Shown here piece after piece: positions 54,202 to 63,946 of a stretch of 64,000 nt of DNA. The notes under the pieces are model-generated. The model was not told where the DNA came from. It did not search any database and saw only the letters and a program-made list of their open reading frames with translations. The stretch spans positions 754,785-818,784 of the forward strand of contig NZ_RJVB01000002.1 in NCBI RefSeq assembly GCF_003751505.1, read 5' to 3'. Position numbers and translations under genes: made by a program. The stretch comes from Erwinia sp. JUb26. Lineage in GTDB: Bacteria; Pseudomonadota; Gammaproteobacteria; Enterobacterales; Enterobacteriaceae. Each line of letters starts with the position of its first letter. Within the stretch, counting starts at the first letter, position 1.

Positions 54202-55035
54202 ATGGCTACCCCCGTCCCGGTTAAACGCGGCAAAAAACCTCGTGCTGCCAGCGCCCAGACAGCGCAACCTGCTGGCCAGGTTCAGTCGTTAACCCGCGGC
54301 CTGAAGCTGCTGGAGTTCATTGCCGAATCCCACGGCAGCGTGGCACTGACCGAACTGGCCCAGCAGGCCGGGCTGCCCAACTCCACCACGCACCGCCTGC
54401 TGACCACCATGCAGCAGCAGGGATTTGTGCGCCAGGTGGGAGATTTAGGCCTGTGGACTATCGGCGCGCACGCGTTTGTGGTGGGCAGCAGCTTCCTGCA
54501 AAGCCGCAACCTGCTGGCGCTGGTGCATCCGATGCTGCGCAGGCTGATGGAGGAGTCCGGTGAAACGGTGAACCTGGCGGTGCTGGATCTCAGCGATCAT
54601 CAGGCGGTGATTATCGATCAGGTGCAGTGCACTCAGCTGATGCGCATGTCGGCCCCGATCGGCGGCAAGCTGCCGATGCACGCCTCCGGCGCGGGCAAGG
54701 CGTTCCTTGCCAACCTCAATGAGAAGCAGGTGACCGAGCTGCTGCATCGCCAGGGTCTGCATCACTACACGCCGAAAACGCTGATGTCGCCGCAGAGCCT
54801 GAAAGATAACCTGGCGCAGACGCGTAAAGCGGGCTATTCCTTTGATGATGAAGAGCATGCGCTGGGATTACGCTGCGTTGCCGCCTGCATTTACGATGAG
54901 CACCGCGAACCGTTTGCCGCCCTGTCGATCTCCGGCCCGATTTCCCGTATCACCGACGATCGCGTCACCGAGATCGGCGCGCTGGTGATTAAAGCAGCCA
55001 AAGAAATTACTCGCGAATACGGCGGCAGCCACTGA
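54202..55035 (+). CDS. iclR: Glyoxylate-bypass repressor IclR
   Basis: Represses aceBAK. 277 residues (E. coli 274). N-terminal winged helix LTELAQQAGLPNSTTHRLLTTMQQQGFV, then the effector-binding domain (APIGGKLPMHASGAGKAFLA, GYSFDDEEHALGLRCVAACIYDE). The ATG has AAGGA upstream. It is divergent from metH as in E. coli. arpA, which follows iclR in E. coli, is replaced by a lipid-synthesis-type gene pair. Confidence 0.95.
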   Translation: MATPVPVKRGKKPRAASAQTAQPAGQVQSLTRGLKLLEFIAESHGSVALTELAQQAGLPNSTTHRLLTTMQQQGFVRQVGDLGLWTIGAHAFVVGSSFLQSRNLLALVHPMLRRLMEESGETVNLAVLDLSDHQAVIIDQVQCTQLMRMSAPIGGKLPMHASGAGKAFLANLNEKQVTELLHRQGLHHYTPKTLMSPQSLKDNLAQTRKAGYSFDDEEHALGLRCVAACIYDEHREPFAALSISGPISRITDDRVTEIGALVIKAAKEITREYGGSH

Positions 55036-55190
55036 ACGCTCGCCAACGCAGTCTATTAATGATTTTCAACGCTGGGGGTTTTAGATGGATAAGGATGTTC
55101 AGTACCAACTGATTTGTATGGATAAGCGATGGCCGACTCGGGTTGCCGACCGGTCTGTGGCCTCTGCAGATGACAGGAGGACGCTGAGCG

Positions 55191-56015
55191 ATGCCTGAAT
55201 CACGCCTGTCCCTCGATCGCCGCCTGGTGAGCACGCTGCTGGTCACCGTCTGCCGCTTACTCACCGGTATTCGTTCCCGCTGGCACAGCGAGCCGGAGCC
55301 TGAAAAAACCCGCATCTACTACGCTAACCACAGTAGCCACCTCGACGGCCTGGTGATCTGGGCCAGCCTGCCGCCGCAAATGCGCACCCGCGTTCACCCG
55401 GTGGCGGCGGCGGATTACTGGCTGGGGTCACGACTGCGGCGCTATCTGGCACTGCGGATTTTCGGCGCGGTGCTGGTTGAGCGCCGCCCTGCCGGGGAGC
55501 GGGAGGTGAAACCGGCAAAAGTACACAGCGCGGATATCGCGCCGGTTGTGCCGGATGCCGATGCGGACACCGGCAGCCCGCAGCAAGCGAACGGTGACAT
55601 CAGTCGCATGTCTTTGCAGAAAGGACACATTGAGGCTAGCGACACGATCCTGTCAGACCAGGACCATGGTGCGAACAGTTCATCGATGAGCAAAAACGTG
55701 CTGCTGCCGCTGAAGCAGGCGCTGGACGGTCAGCACTCGCTGATCCTGTTCCCCGAAGGTACGCGCGGCAGCGGCGAGCAGCTCAACAGCTTTAAGAGCG
55801 GCCTTTACCATCTATCCAAAGCCTATCCGCAGGTCGAACTGGTGCCGGTATGGCTGGATAACCTGAACCGGGTGCTGCCAAAAGGCTCGCGGCTGGTGGT
55901 GCCGATTATCTGTAGCGCCACCTTCGGTACGCCGCTGCCTGGCGTGGCAGAGGGTGAAGATAAACAGGCCTTTCTGACAAGGACTAAAGCCGCACTGGAG
56001 GCGATTGCACCATGA
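55191..56015 (+). CDS. PlsC-like 1-acylglycerol-3-phosphate acyltransferase with an inserted linker
   Basis: 274 residues with the acyltransferase motifs NHSSHLDG (His47-x4-Asp52), VLVERR (about 94-99) and FPEGTRGSGE (about 187-196). Between VERRPAG and KNVLLPLKQAL an extra stretch of about 65 residues (about 104-168) is hydrophilic and Asp/Ser/Gly-rich. In the family this join is normally short. The stop overlaps the next gene by four bases (ATGA), pairing it with the CDP-diglyceride synthase-like enzyme. Likely acylates a lysophosphatidate-like acceptor. Confidence 0.8.
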   Translation: MPESRLSLDRRLVSTLLVTVCRLLTGIRSRWHSEPEPEKTRIYYANHSSHLDGLVIWASLPPQMRTRVHPVAAADYWLGSRLRRYLALRIFGAVLVERRPAGEREVKPAKVHSADIAPVVPDADADTGSPQQANGDISRMSLQKGHIEASDTILSDQDHGANSSSMSKNVLLPLKQALDGQHSLILFPEGTRGSGEQLNSFKSGLYHLSKAYPQVELVPVWLDNLNRVLPKGSRLVVPIICSATFGTPLPGVAEGEDKQAFLTRTKAALEAIAP

Positions 56016-56944
56016 AAATCTGGGATACCGAACTGAGCTGGCTGCTGTGCGGCCTGTTTGGCTTGCTGCTGGTGGCCAGCATCATTGGCGGCGTACTGGC
56101 AAAGTTTAAGCAGAATGACACCATCGCCAACCTGAACGCACGCATTCGCGCCTGGTGGGTGATGTGCATTATCTCCGTACTGGCGATGACGCTTGGGCCT
56201 ATCGGGTCGACGGTGCTGTTTATGCTGATGTCGTTCTATGCGCTGCGGGAGTGTATCACCCTGCTGCCGACACGCCGCAGCGATCACGAGGCGCTGTTCT
56301 GGTGCTTCTTTGTCATCCTGCCTTTGCAGTACCTGCTGGTCGGTATTGAGTGGTACGGCGTGTTTGTCATCCTGATCCCGGTTTACGCCTGGCTGTTTAT
56401 TCCGGCCCGGCTGGCTCTGGCGGGGGATACCAGCCATTTCCTGGAGCGCGCGGCCAAAATTCAGTGGAGCATGATGATCGCCGTTTACTGCATCAGCCAC
56501 GCTCCGGCCCTGCTGATGCTGCAGATCCCCGGCTATGAGCAGCAGAATATCAAGCTGCTGCTGTTCCTGATGATTGTGGTGCAGATTTCCGACGTGCTGC
56601 AGTATGTGTTCGGCAAGCTGTGGGGCAAACGCCCGATTGTGCCGAAGCTCAGCCCGAATAAAACGGTGGAGGGCTTTGTCGGCGGCATCCTCAGCGCCAG
56701 CCTGGTCGGCATGGGGCTGTGGTGGATAACCCCGTTTGCGCCGTGGCAGGCGTTTCTGATTTCACTGCTGATCACCCTGCTCGGCTTCCTGGGCGGCCTG
56801 TGCATGTCGGCGATCAAGCGCGATCGCGGGGTGAAAGATTTCGGCGCGATGCTCGAGGGGCACGGCGGCATGATGGATCGCATCGATTCACTCTGCTTCG
56901 CCGCGCCGGTATTCTTCCACGTGGTGCGCTACTTCTATACCTGA
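56012..56944 (+). CDS. Phosphatidate cytidylyltransferase-family protein (CdsA/YnbB-like)
   Basis: 310 residues with about eight membrane segments. The C-terminal CDS signature SAIKRDRGVKDFGAMLEGHGGMMDRIDS contains the acidic and GHGG-x-x-D-R-x-D residues of CDP-diacylglycerol synthases. It is coupled by a 4-base overlap to the PlsC-like gene, an arrangement that resembles a second, accessory phospholipid-precursor pathway (as in E. coli ynbABC). Convergent with aceK, 3 bases away. Confidence 0.85.
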   Translation: MKIWDTELSWLLCGLFGLLLVASIIGGVLAKFKQNDTIANLNARIRAWWVMCIISVLAMTLGPIGSTVLFMLMSFYALRECITLLPTRRSDHEALFWCFFVILPLQYLLVGIEWYGVFVILIPVYAWLFIPARLALAGDTSHFLERAAKIQWSMMIAVYCISHAPALLMLQIPGYEQQNIKLLLFLMIVVQISDVLQYVFGKLWGKRPIVPKLSPNKTVEGFVGGILSASLVGMGLWWITPFAPWQAFLISLLITLLGFLGGLCMSAIKRDRGVKDFGAMLEGHGGMMDRIDSLCFAAPVFFHVVRYFYT

Positions 56945-56947
56945 TTT

Positions 56948-58693
56948 TCAGCACGCCTGGCCGAGCTGGCCGTCGCCGTAGCGCTGGCAAAAGCGCTGCC
57001 GGCGGCGGTAGGCAAAGACATCTTCAATATGCCCGTTGCGGATCCGCTGCTGTAGCCCGCGCCAGAAGTCGGCGCGGAACAGTTCCGCGTGCATGTCGTC
57101 AAACAGCCGCGCTATTTTCGCGTCTGCGCAGAGGTAATGGCGAAACTCCTCCGGGAAAACATCCTCCGGCGACACGCTGTACCACGGCTCATGGCTCAGT
57201 TCGTCCTCCGGGTAGCGCGGCGGCGGGATGTCGCGGAAGTTCACTTCGGTCATATAGCTGATTTCATCGTAATCGTAGAACACCACCCGCCCGTGGCGGG
57301 TGACGCCGAAGTTTTTATACAGCATATCGCCGGGGAAAATATTGGCCGCCGCCAGCTGCTTCACCGCGTTGCCATACTCTTCAATCGCATCGTGCCGCTG
57401 CCGATCGTCGGCCTGTTCCAGCCACAGATTGAGCGGCGTCATTCGGCGCTCCATATACAGATGGCTGATGATTAACATCTCCCCCTGCTGCTGTAGTTTT
57501 TCCGGCACCTCGCGCCACAGCGCGGCCAGCAGGTCCGGGCTGAGCCTCGCCTGTTCGATGGCGAAGTTTTCGAACTCCTGGGTGTCGGCCATACGACCCA
57601 CGCGATCGTGCTCTTTGACCAGCTGGTAGCACTGGCGCACTCGCTGCGGCGTGACGTCCTTCTGCGGCGCGAAGGTGTCTTTAATCACCTTAAACACCCG
57701 GTCAAATCCCGGCAGCGTAAACACCAGCATCACCAGGCCCGGAACGCCGGGGGCGATAACGAACTGTTCGCGGGTGGCGGCCATGTAGTTGAGGTATTCC
57801 CGGTAGCTTTCCGTTTTGCCGTGCTTCTGGCAGCCAATCGCCATATACAGCTCGGCGGTGGTTTTCCCCGGCAGGATCTCCCGCAGCCACTCGACCAGCG
57901 CGGCGGGCAGCGGCGCATACACCATGAAGTAAGAACGGGCGAAGCCGAAGACGATGCTGGCCTCGCGGTTGCGGGTCAGGCAGGTATCGATAAACAGCTC
58001 GCCCGCATCGCTGCGGTGGATGGGCAGCAGGAACGCGCATACACCGGAAGGCGTGCGCAGTTTAGCCACCAGCCACGCCGCTTTATTGCGGTAAAACAGC
58101 TCGTTGGCGACCTGAAGCGTTGCCTGCTGCAGGTCGCTTTCGCTGAAGTTTTCCCGCAGATGGCTGATGATAAATGTGATATCCCGCGCCAGATCCTGCC
58201 ACGGCAGTCGCAGCGGCAGATCGTGCAGCAGGCGATTCAACAGCGGCTGCCAGCCTGCCGACGCGCTGAACTCCCGCGCCAGCGGCCGCGGGATCGTCCG
58301 AAAGCGCCGCTCGGGCTGGGAGCTGAAAATAAACAGCCGTTCCGGCGTCAGCGACTGATGGCTGAACAGACGGCAGTAAACGGAGTTGAAGAAGCTTTCG
58401 GCAATTTCAAAACGCGGATAGTCGGGCAGCAGCCCGGTGTAGATGCTTTTTACCTGCTGAAGAACGTCTCGATCTTCAGACTGCGTACCGGTAATACAGC
58501 GCAGCTGTTCAACGACCAGCCCGACGTGATGATCGTAAAGATGGATACGCGCCTTCATCGCCTGCTGCACCGCCTGCCAGTCGGCCTGCTCAAAGCGCTG
58601 CTGGGCACCGGCGGTAATTTCCAGGAAGCGGCCGTACTGGGCATCGAACCCCTGCAGGATAGTCTGGGCTATCAGCGTTTCCCTCTCTGACAT
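56948..58693 (-). CDS. aceK: Isocitrate dehydrogenase kinase/phosphatase
   Basis: Switches isocitrate dehydrogenase off (phosphorylated) or on, routing carbon into the glyoxylate bypass. The ATG at 58693 has GAGG six bases upstream and gives 581 residues (E. coli 578). A start five codons earlier is less likely. Hallmarks: [38 protein letters not shown], and [24 protein letters not shown] for the kinase active site. It follows aceA after a GC-rich hairpin that probably lowers its expression. Confidence 0.95.
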   Translation of the reverse strand: MSERETLIAQTILQGFDAQYGRFLEITAGAQQRFEQADWQAVQQAMKARIHLYDHHVGLVVEQLRCITGTQSEDRDVLQQVKSIYTGLLPDYPRFEIAESFFNSVYCRLFSHQSLTPERLFIFSSQPERRFRTIPRPLAREFSASAGWQPLLNRLLHDLPLRLPWQDLARDITFIISHLRENFSESDLQQATLQVANELFYRNKAAWLVAKLRTPSGVCAFLLPIHRSDAGELFIDTCLTRNREASIVFGFARSYFMVYAPLPAALVEWLREILPGKTTAELYMAIGCQKHGKTESYREYLNYMAATREQFVIAPGVPGLVMLVFTLPGFDRVFKVIKDTFAPQKDVTPQRVRQCYQLVKEHDRVGRMADTQEFENFAIEQARLSPDLLAALWREVPEKLQQQGEMLIISHLYMERRMTPLNLWLEQADDRQRHDAIEEYGNAVKQLAAANIFPGDMLYKNFGVTRHGRVVFYDYDEISYMTEVNFRDIPPPRYPEDELSHEPWYSVSPEDVFPEEFRHYLCADAKIARLFDDMHAELFRADFWRGLQQRIRNGHIEDVFAYRRRQRFCQRYGDGQLGQAC

Positions 58694-58726
58694 CGCACAC
58701 CTCATCAACCGGTCAATAAAATTAGG

Positions 58727-58747
58727 GGGCGAGCCGACGGCCCGCCC
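58727..58747 (-). other. Intercistronic hairpin between aceA and aceK
   Basis: Nine paired bases (GGGCGGGCC with GGCUCGCCC in RNA, one G-U) around a 3-base loop, with no adequate T-run. E. coli has REP-like palindromes here that keep AceK far below AceA. Confidence 0.65.
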
Positions 58748-58752
58748 GTTTA

Positions 58753-60057
58753 TCAGAACTGATCTTCTTCGGTCGAACCGGTCAGCGCGGTGACGGAAGA
58801 GCTGCCGCCCTGGATAATGGTGGTCACGCGGTCAAAGTAGCCGGTCCCCACTTCCTGCTGATGGGAAGAGAAGGTGTAGCCCTTGTCGATAGCGGCAAAT
58901 TCCGGCTGCTGCACTTTTTCCACGTAGTGACGCATTCCCTCGCCCTGCGCGTAGGCCTGTGCAAGATCAAACATGTTGAACCACATGCTGTGGATGCCCG
59001 CCAGGGTGATGAACTGGTATTTGTAACCCATATCAGACAGCGCCTGCTGGAACTGGGCAATGGTGCGATCGTCGAGGTTCTTCTTCCAGTTAAACGACGG
59101 CGAGCAGTTGTAGGCCAGCAGCTTGCCCGGGAAGCGGGCGTGGATGGCTTCGGCGAAGCGTCGCGCCTGGTCGAGATCCGGTTTTGACGTTTCGCACCAC
59201 ACCATATCGGCATACGGCGCATAGGCCAGCCCACGGCTGATGGCCTGCTCGATCCCGGCACGGGTGCGGTAGAACCCTTCCTGAGTGCGTTCACCGGTGA
59301 CGAATTCACGGTCGTACTCGTCGCAGTCGGAGGTGATCAGATCGGCGGCGTCGGCATCGGTGCGGGCGATCAGCACCGTGGGCACGCCCATCACATCCGC
59401 AGCAAGGCGAGCGGCAACCAGCTTCTGTACGGCTTCCTGGGTTGGTACCAGCACTTTACCGCCCATATGGCCGCACTTCTTCACCGAGGCCAGCTGATCC
59501 TCAAAGTGAACCCCGGCCGCACCGGCCTGAATCATCGACTTCATCAGCTCAAAGGCGTTCAGCACGCCGCCAAAACCGGCTTCCGCATCAGCGACGATCG
59601 GCAGGAAATAGTCTGTATAGCGCGGATCGCCCGGGTCAATCTCGTTGGCCCACTGGATCTGATCCGCACGCTGGAAGCTGTTGTTAATCCGCTCAACCAC
59701 CGACGGTACAGAGTTCACCGGGTAGAGTGACTGGTCCGGGTACATACTCGAGGCCAGGTTAGCGTCGGCGGCCACCTGCCAGCCGGAGAGGTAAATTGCC
59801 TCAATGCCGGCTTTCGCCTGCTGCAGAGCCTGGCCGCCGGTCAGCGCGCCGAGGCTGTTAACGTAGCCTTTTTTCGCACCGCCGTTGAGCAGCGCCCACA
59901 GCTTTTCAGCGCCCTGCTGGGCCAGCGTACAGGCCGGATTGACCGAACCGCGCAGCTTCACCACTTCTTCCGCGCTGTAAGGGCGGGTAATGCCTTCCCA
60001 ACGTGCATCGCGTCGGGATTGTTCGATTTGTTGGATCTGTTGGGTACGTGAGGTCAT
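58753..60057 (-). CDS. aceA: Isocitrate lyase
   Basis: Cleaves isocitrate to glyoxylate and succinate. 434 residues, the E. coli length. The catalytic signature KKCGHMGGK is intact with its Cys. Substrate and Mg2+ segments ([41 protein letters not shown]) are present. It lies 20 bases after aceB. Confidence 0.97.
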   Translation of the reverse strand: MTSRTQQIQQIEQSRRDARWEGITRPYSAEEVVKLRGSVNPACTLAQQGAEKLWALLNGGAKKGYVNSLGALTGGQALQQAKAGIEAIYLSGWQVAADANLASSMYPDQSLYPVNSVPSVVERINNSFQRADQIQWANEIDPGDPRYTDYFLPIVADAEAGFGGVLNAFELMKSMIQAGAAGVHFEDQLASVKKCGHMGGKVLVPTQEAVQKLVAARLAADVMGVPTVLIARTDADAADLITSDCDEYDREFVTGERTQEGFYRTRAGIEQAISRGLAYAPYADMVWCETSKPDLDQARRFAEAIHARFPGKLLAYNCSPSFNWKKNLDDRTIAQFQQALSDMGYKYQFITLAGIHSMWFNMFDLAQAYAQGEGMRHYVEKVQQPEFAAIDKGYTFSSHQQEVGTGYFDRVTTIIQGGSSSVTALTGSTEEDQF

Positions 60058-60077
60058 AGCAGTGTTCCTTGTCAGGT

Positions 60078-61676
60078 TCAGGGAAGTAAGCGGTAGCCGG
60101 GTAAAGTCAGGAATTCAACCAGTTCGGATTCTGTCGTGATACGTTCCATTAAGGCGGCGGCCTCTTCGAAGCGGCCCTGCTCGAAGCGCTGACCGCCGAG
60201 CTCTTCGCGGATGACCAGCATCTCTTCGGTCAGCATCCTGCGGAAAAGCGCCTGGGTTACGGTTTCACCGCTTTGCAGCGTTTTTCCGTGGCGGATCCAC
60301 TGCCAGATGGAGGTGCGGGAGATTTCCGCCGTCGCGGCATCTTCCATCAGCCCGTAAATCGGTACGCAGCCGTTGCCGTTAATCCAGGATTCGATGTACT
60401 GCACCGCCACACGAATATTCGCGCGCATTCCGGCTTCGGTTCGCTCGCCGTCACACGGGGCCAGAAGCTGTTCGGCGGTAATGGCGGCATCCTCTTCACG
60501 CGTCACGTGCAGCTGGTTCAGCTCGTCGCCCAGCGTCTGGTTAAAGACCTCCATCACCGTATCCGCCAGGCCGGGATGCGCAACCCAGGTACCGTCGTGA
60601 CCGTTGCTGGCTTCGCGCTGTTTGTCGGCTTTCACCTTGTTCAGTACCCACTCGTTGCGTTCCGCATCTTTGCTCGGAATAAAGGCCGCCATGCCCCCCA
60701 TGGCGAATGCGCCACGACGGTGACAGGTTTTAATCAGCAGCCGCGAATAGGCATCAAGGAAGCCCTGATCCATGGTGACCGACTGCCGATCCGGCAGAAC
60801 ACGATCGGGGTGGTTTTTCAGCGTTTTGATGTAGCTGAAGATGTAATCCCAGCGCCCGCAGTTTAGACCCACGATGTGATCGCGCAGGCTCCAGAGGATC
60901 TCATCCATCTGGAACACCGCCGGCAACGTCTCGATCAGCAGGGTCGCCTTGATGGTGCCACGCGGCAAATCGAAACGATCCTCGGCGTAGCTGAACACCT
61001 CGCTCCACCAGGCGGCTTCCTGATACGTCTGCGTTTTTGGCAGGTAAAAGTAGGGGCCGCTGCCTTTCGCCAGCAGAGCTTCTACGTTGTGGAAGAAGTA
61101 GAGGGCAAAATCAAACAGGCTGCCCGGAATCGCCTCTCCCCGCCAGGTAACGTGTTTTTCCGGCAGGTGCAGGCCGCGAACGCGGCAGATCAGCACCGCC
61201 GGATTCGGCTTCAGCTGGTAGATTTTGCCCGCTTCATTGCTGTAGCTGATGGTGCCGTTAACCGCATCGCGCAGGTTGATCTGCCCGGCGATCACTTTGT
61301 CCCAGCTCGGGGCCAGTGAATCTTCGAAATCGGCCATAAACACGTTGACGTTGGCATTCAGGGCATTGATCACCATCTTGCGCTCAACGGGGCCGGTAAT
61401 TTCCACCCGGCGGTTCTGCAGGTCGCGTGGGATACCGCGAATTTGCCAGTCATCGTTTTTAATGGAAGTCGTTTCCGAAATAAAACCAGGCAGCTCACCG
61501 GCATCGATTCTACGCTGGTTTTTTGCTCGTTCTTCCAACAGCGCGTTGCGCTGTGGCGTGAAGCGCGTCACCAGTTCGGTAAGAAAATCGACCGCTGCAT
61601 CCGTGAGAATTTCGCGTTCCTGCTGGCCAGGCCGGCGCTGGAAGGTGAGATCCGCGCTAATTAGCTGTTGTGTCAT
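60078..61676 (-). CDS. aceB: Malate synthase A
   Basis: Condenses glyoxylate with acetyl-CoA to malate. 532 residues (E. coli 533). Characteristic segments: [59 protein letters not shown] (signature) and [39 protein letters not shown]. First gene of aceBAK, with an IclR operator upstream. Confidence 0.97.
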   Translation of the reverse strand: MTQQLISADLTFQRRPGQQEREILTDAAVDFLTELVTRFTPQRNALLEERAKNQRRIDAGELPGFISETTSIKNDDWQIRGIPRDLQNRRVEITGPVERKMVINALNANVNVFMADFEDSLAPSWDKVIAGQINLRDAVNGTISYSNEAGKIYQLKPNPAVLICRVRGLHLPEKHVTWRGEAIPGSLFDFALYFFHNVEALLAKGSGPYFYLPKTQTYQEAAWWSEVFSYAEDRFDLPRGTIKATLLIETLPAVFQMDEILWSLRDHIVGLNCGRWDYIFSYIKTLKNHPDRVLPDRQSVTMDQGFLDAYSRLLIKTCHRRGAFAMGGMAAFIPSKDAERNEWVLNKVKADKQREASNGHDGTWVAHPGLADTVMEVFNQTLGDELNQLHVTREEDAAITAEQLLAPCDGERTEAGMRANIRVAVQYIESWINGNGCVPIYGLMEDAATAEISRTSIWQWIRHGKTLQSGETVTQALFRRMLTEEMLVIREELGGQRFEQGRFEEAAALMERITTESELVEFLTLPGYRLLP

Positions 61677-61761
61677 ATCCCTGCTCCTGTCAGTTTCGTC
61701 CGCCTGGCGTGACGATCGTTAAGTGGACAATCTTTAACCCGCAGGATCAAAATATAAACAG

Positions 61762-61792
61762 TTAATTTCCAAAATCAAAAACTATTTCCATT
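61762..61792 (-). promoter_or_regulatory. IclR operator/promoter region of aceBAK
   Basis: On the minus strand ATGGAAATAGTTTTTGATTT followed by TGGAAATT closely matches the IclR-box segment of the E. coli aceB promoter. It lies about 86 bases ahead of the aceB start. The flanking DNA to about 61900 is AT-rich with no gene. Confidence 0.75.
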
Positions 61793-61969
61793 TTAATTAT
61801 TAAATGGCTTTAATTAATTGATTTATAGAAGAATAAAAATACTTGAAGATGTGAAGGTGTTTTCATCATGATTTTTAGGCGTGGTAAGAAGGATCGATTC
61901 AGCCGATTTTACTGAAGTGGTTGGATTGAGATTGATAGGAGTGATATAGAGAAATGGGGATGTTGATCG

Positions 61970-62015
61970 ACCCGATCGCAGGAATCAGCTTTAGTGAGTC
62001 AGCCCGCGATCGGGT
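61970..62015 (-). terminator. Long-loop stem after metA
   Basis: A perfect 10-bp inverted repeat ACCCGATCGC/GCGATCGGGT encloses 26 bases, ten bases past the metA stop. No T-run; a probable 3'-end structure of metA. Confidence 0.5.
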
Positions 62016-62024
62016 GGGGTGAAA

Positions 62025-62954
62025 CTAGTCCAGCGTTGGGTTCATATGGCGTAGATCGAATGGTGTGATCTGGTAGACGTAGTAGTTTAACCAGTTTGAA
62101 AACAGCAGGTTGCCGTGGCTTCTCCAGCTCGCGTTCGGAGGAAGTTCAGGATTGTCCTGCGGGAAGTAGTTATAGGGGATTTCAGGGTTCAGACCTGCAT
62201 CATAGTCGCGGTGATACTCACCCGAGAGCGTTAGCGCATCGTACTCAGGATGACCGGTAACGAAGGCCAGGCGCTTATCCTTACTGGCAAACAGATAGGC
62301 ACCGGTTTTCTCAGATTCGGCAAAGATTTCCAGATCGGTGTAATCGCGTAGGATCTGCGCCGGGAAGTCGGCATAGCGCGAGTGAGGAGCCAGGAAAGTA
62401 TCGTCAAAGCCCCGCGTCAGCAGCGCATGAGGATGCAGGATCTGGTGTTCAAATACGCCGGATAGCTTGTTCTCCCGCGTCTGCTTCGGGATGCCGTAGA
62501 GGATGTTTAATGCGGCCTGTACAGCCCAACAGACAAACAGCGTGGAGGTCACGTGCTCACGCGCCCAGTGCAGTACCTGCTGGATCTGCGGCCAGTAGGC
62601 AACATCGCAGAAATCGACCAGACCCAGCGGTGCGCCGGTGACGATCAGACCATCGTAGTTATCGTGTTTGATGTCTTCGAAATTACAGTAGAAGTTATTC
62701 AGGTGCTCGCTGGGCGTGTTGCGGGACTCACGGCTATCGATGCGCAGCAGCTGAATATCAATCTGTAACGGCGAGTTTGAAAGCAGACGCAAAAACTGGT
62801 TTTCAGTTTCGATCTTCTTCGGCATCAAATTTAGTACCAGCACCTTCAAGGGACGGATCATCTGAGTGCTGGCACGAGTCGACGTCATGACAAAGACGTT
62901 CTCATTGCGCAGAAAACTCACGGCTGGTAATTCATCAGGTACCCTGATCGGCAT
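62025..62954 (-). CDS. metA: Homoserine O-succinyltransferase
   Basis: First dedicated step of methionine synthesis. The ATG at 62954 with GAGGAA upstream gives 309 residues, the E. coli length; an upstream in-frame GTG is not used. The catalytic Cys lies in [15 protein letters not shown], and His/Glu of the triad lie in [42 protein letters not shown] is nearly invariant in the family. Tandem MetJ boxes lie just upstream. Confidence 0.96.
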   Translation of the reverse strand: MPIRVPDELPAVSFLRNENVFVMTSTRASTQMIRPLKVLVLNLMPKKIETENQFLRLLSNSPLQIDIQLLRIDSRESRNTPSEHLNNFYCNFEDIKHDNYDGLIVTGAPLGLVDFCDVAYWPQIQQVLHWAREHVTSTLFVCWAVQAALNILYGIPKQTRENKLSGVFEHQILHPHALLTRGFDDTFLAPHSRYADFPAQILRDYTDLEIFAESEKTGAYLFASKDKRLAFVTGHPEYDALTLSGEYHRDYDAGLNPEIPYNYFPQDNPELPPNASWRSHGNLLFSNWLNYYVYQITPFDLRHMNPTLD

Positions 62955-62972
62955 GGTCAACTTCCTCACTAC

Positions 62973-63004
62973 ATACGTTTATACGTTTAGACATCCAGAT
63001 GCCT
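62973..63004. promoter_or_regulatory. Four contiguous MetJ boxes at metA
   Basis: Four abutting 8-mers (plus strand ATACGTTT, ATACGTTT, AGACATCC, AGATGCCT) each match the met-box AGACGTCT at about 6 of 8, with no gaps. MetJ binds such tandem arrays cooperatively with S-adenosylmethionine. Confidence 0.85.
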
Positions 63005-63372
63005 GAAGATAGCGTGATGCATAACAAAAGTCGAGTTGTTCATATGATAGTTGAAAATGTTTCAGGGTGAAGGGGCAGCCAGCGGATCCCGCTGTGGACT
63101 ATCACGCTGGTAACGCGATTAAAGCTGCCTGAAAGGAGGGTCTTTTCTGTACCGAGAACGACGTGTGAGCCGGTTTTTTAGCCAAAACACGGGTGAAAAA
63201 CAAACATCAGAAGGTTATTTTTCAGCCATTCCCGTATTTATTACTGCCGTATCTGAACAGCATCACCGGAGTGAGTCATTGAGGTTGCTTAAGCTGGATG
63301 TCAGTGCAGAGAAAGTAGAATACGGGACTGTAAAATGGCTACTTCAGAGGGAATTTTAGACTGTGCAAACGC
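63005..63372. other. Gene-poor region between metA and the rRNA operon
   Basis: The left end is the metA promoter region. A 64-codon plus-strand reading frame (63165-63359, GTG start) has no recognisable relatives or good RBS. I do not call it a gene; it may be a decayed remnant of yjaB-type sequence found here in E. coli. Confidence 0.4.
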
Positions 63373-63399
63373 AAAAAGGCCATCCTTACGGATGGCCTT
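63373..63399 (-). terminator. Second rRNA-operon terminator
   Basis: An 8-bp stem GGCCATCC-(GTAA on the minus strand)-GGATGGCC followed by TTTTTGCG. It is very like a terminator of E. coli rrn operons (AAGGCCATCC...GGATGGCCTTTTTGCG). Confidence 0.92.
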
Positions 63400-63430
63400 C
63401 TGCTTTATCTGATGCCTGGCACTTCCCTAC
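63398..63430 (-). pseudogene. Remnant of a second 5S rRNA gene 3' end
   Basis: These 33 bases match 63581-63613 (last 19 bases of the intact 5S plus its downstream flank) with three mismatches. They lie directly before the second terminator. This looks like the leftover 3' end of a deleted tandem 5S copy. Confidence 0.75.
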
Positions 63431-63437
63431 AATACTC

Positions 63438-63526
63438 GTATCATCCTGATACTCGCCCCTTCGGGGCCGCCGCAGGCGGCGTTCAAAATTGTTCCCGACA
63501 ATTTTGTCGCATGTACATGCTCGAAC
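63438..63526. repeat. Cluster of five adjacent hairpins between 5S terminators
   Basis: Consecutive perfect stems: GTATCA/TGATAC (63438-63452), CCCC/GGGG (63456-63466), GCCGCC/GGCGGC (63466-63480), CAAAATTG/CAATTTTG (63484-63506) and the palindrome GCATGTACATGC (63509-63520). GTTC/GAAC (63481-63526) can enclose the last two. Confidence 0.65.
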
Positions 63527-63552
63527 AGTAAACTTTCAGAGAGCAGATAAAC

Positions 63553-63582
63553 AAAAAACCCCAGCCGTCAGGCTGAGGTTTT
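63553..63582 (-). terminator. Terminator directly after 5S rRNA
   Basis: On the minus strand CCTCAGCC-TGAC-GGCTGGGG followed by TTTTTT, 12 bases past the 5S end. Confidence 0.92.
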
Positions 63583-63594
63583 CTGTTTTATTTG

Positions 63595-63714
63595 ATGCCT
63601 GGCAGTTCCCTACTCTCGCATGGGGAGACCCCACACTACCATCGGCGCTACGGCGTTTCACTTCTGAGTTCGGCATGGGGTCAGGTGGGACCACCGCGCT
63701 AAAGCCGCCAGGCA
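63595..63714 (-). rRNA. rrf: 5S ribosomal RNA
   Basis: The complete 120-nt 5S gene on the minus strand, starting TGCCTGGCGGC and ending CTGCCAGGCAT. It includes the universal CCGAACTCAGAAGTGAAACG segment, with complementary ends. Confidence 0.98.
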
Positions 63715-63946
63715 AATTCTTTCTGCCCTGTCCTGTGTCTTTTGTGCTGATACTGCGTTGCCTGCGTTCGCGTCGCTCAGTCACATACTCATGTATGCTC
63801 CTTCCCGCCGTCTCGCTTGCCGCCTTGTCTCAGCGCAAAATTCTTCGGACTTGTGTCCGCAGAACAGTGCTAAATTCTTTATCCGTCACAAGCTGAATAT
63901 CGTTCGTGTTGTCTCTCAACACTCACCAGAACGCTTCTGGTGTTGT
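63715..63946 (-). other. 23S-5S spacer with a 93-bp palindromic element
   Basis: The spacer is about 232 bases, against roughly 90 in E. coli. Symmetric arms GTGCTGA (63744-63750) and TCAGCGC (63830-63836) flank a central CATAC-TCAT-GTATG hairpin (63784-63797). No tRNA is seen in it. Confidence 0.7.

Noticed and set aside
63165..63359. 64-codon plus-strand open frame upstream of metA
   Set aside because: No good RBS and no recognisable relatives; could be a remnant, but I cannot support a gene.
63489..63896. 135-codon plus-strand open frame across the 5S gene
   Set aside because: Reads through 5S rRNA, its terminator and the spacer in antisense; not a protein gene.
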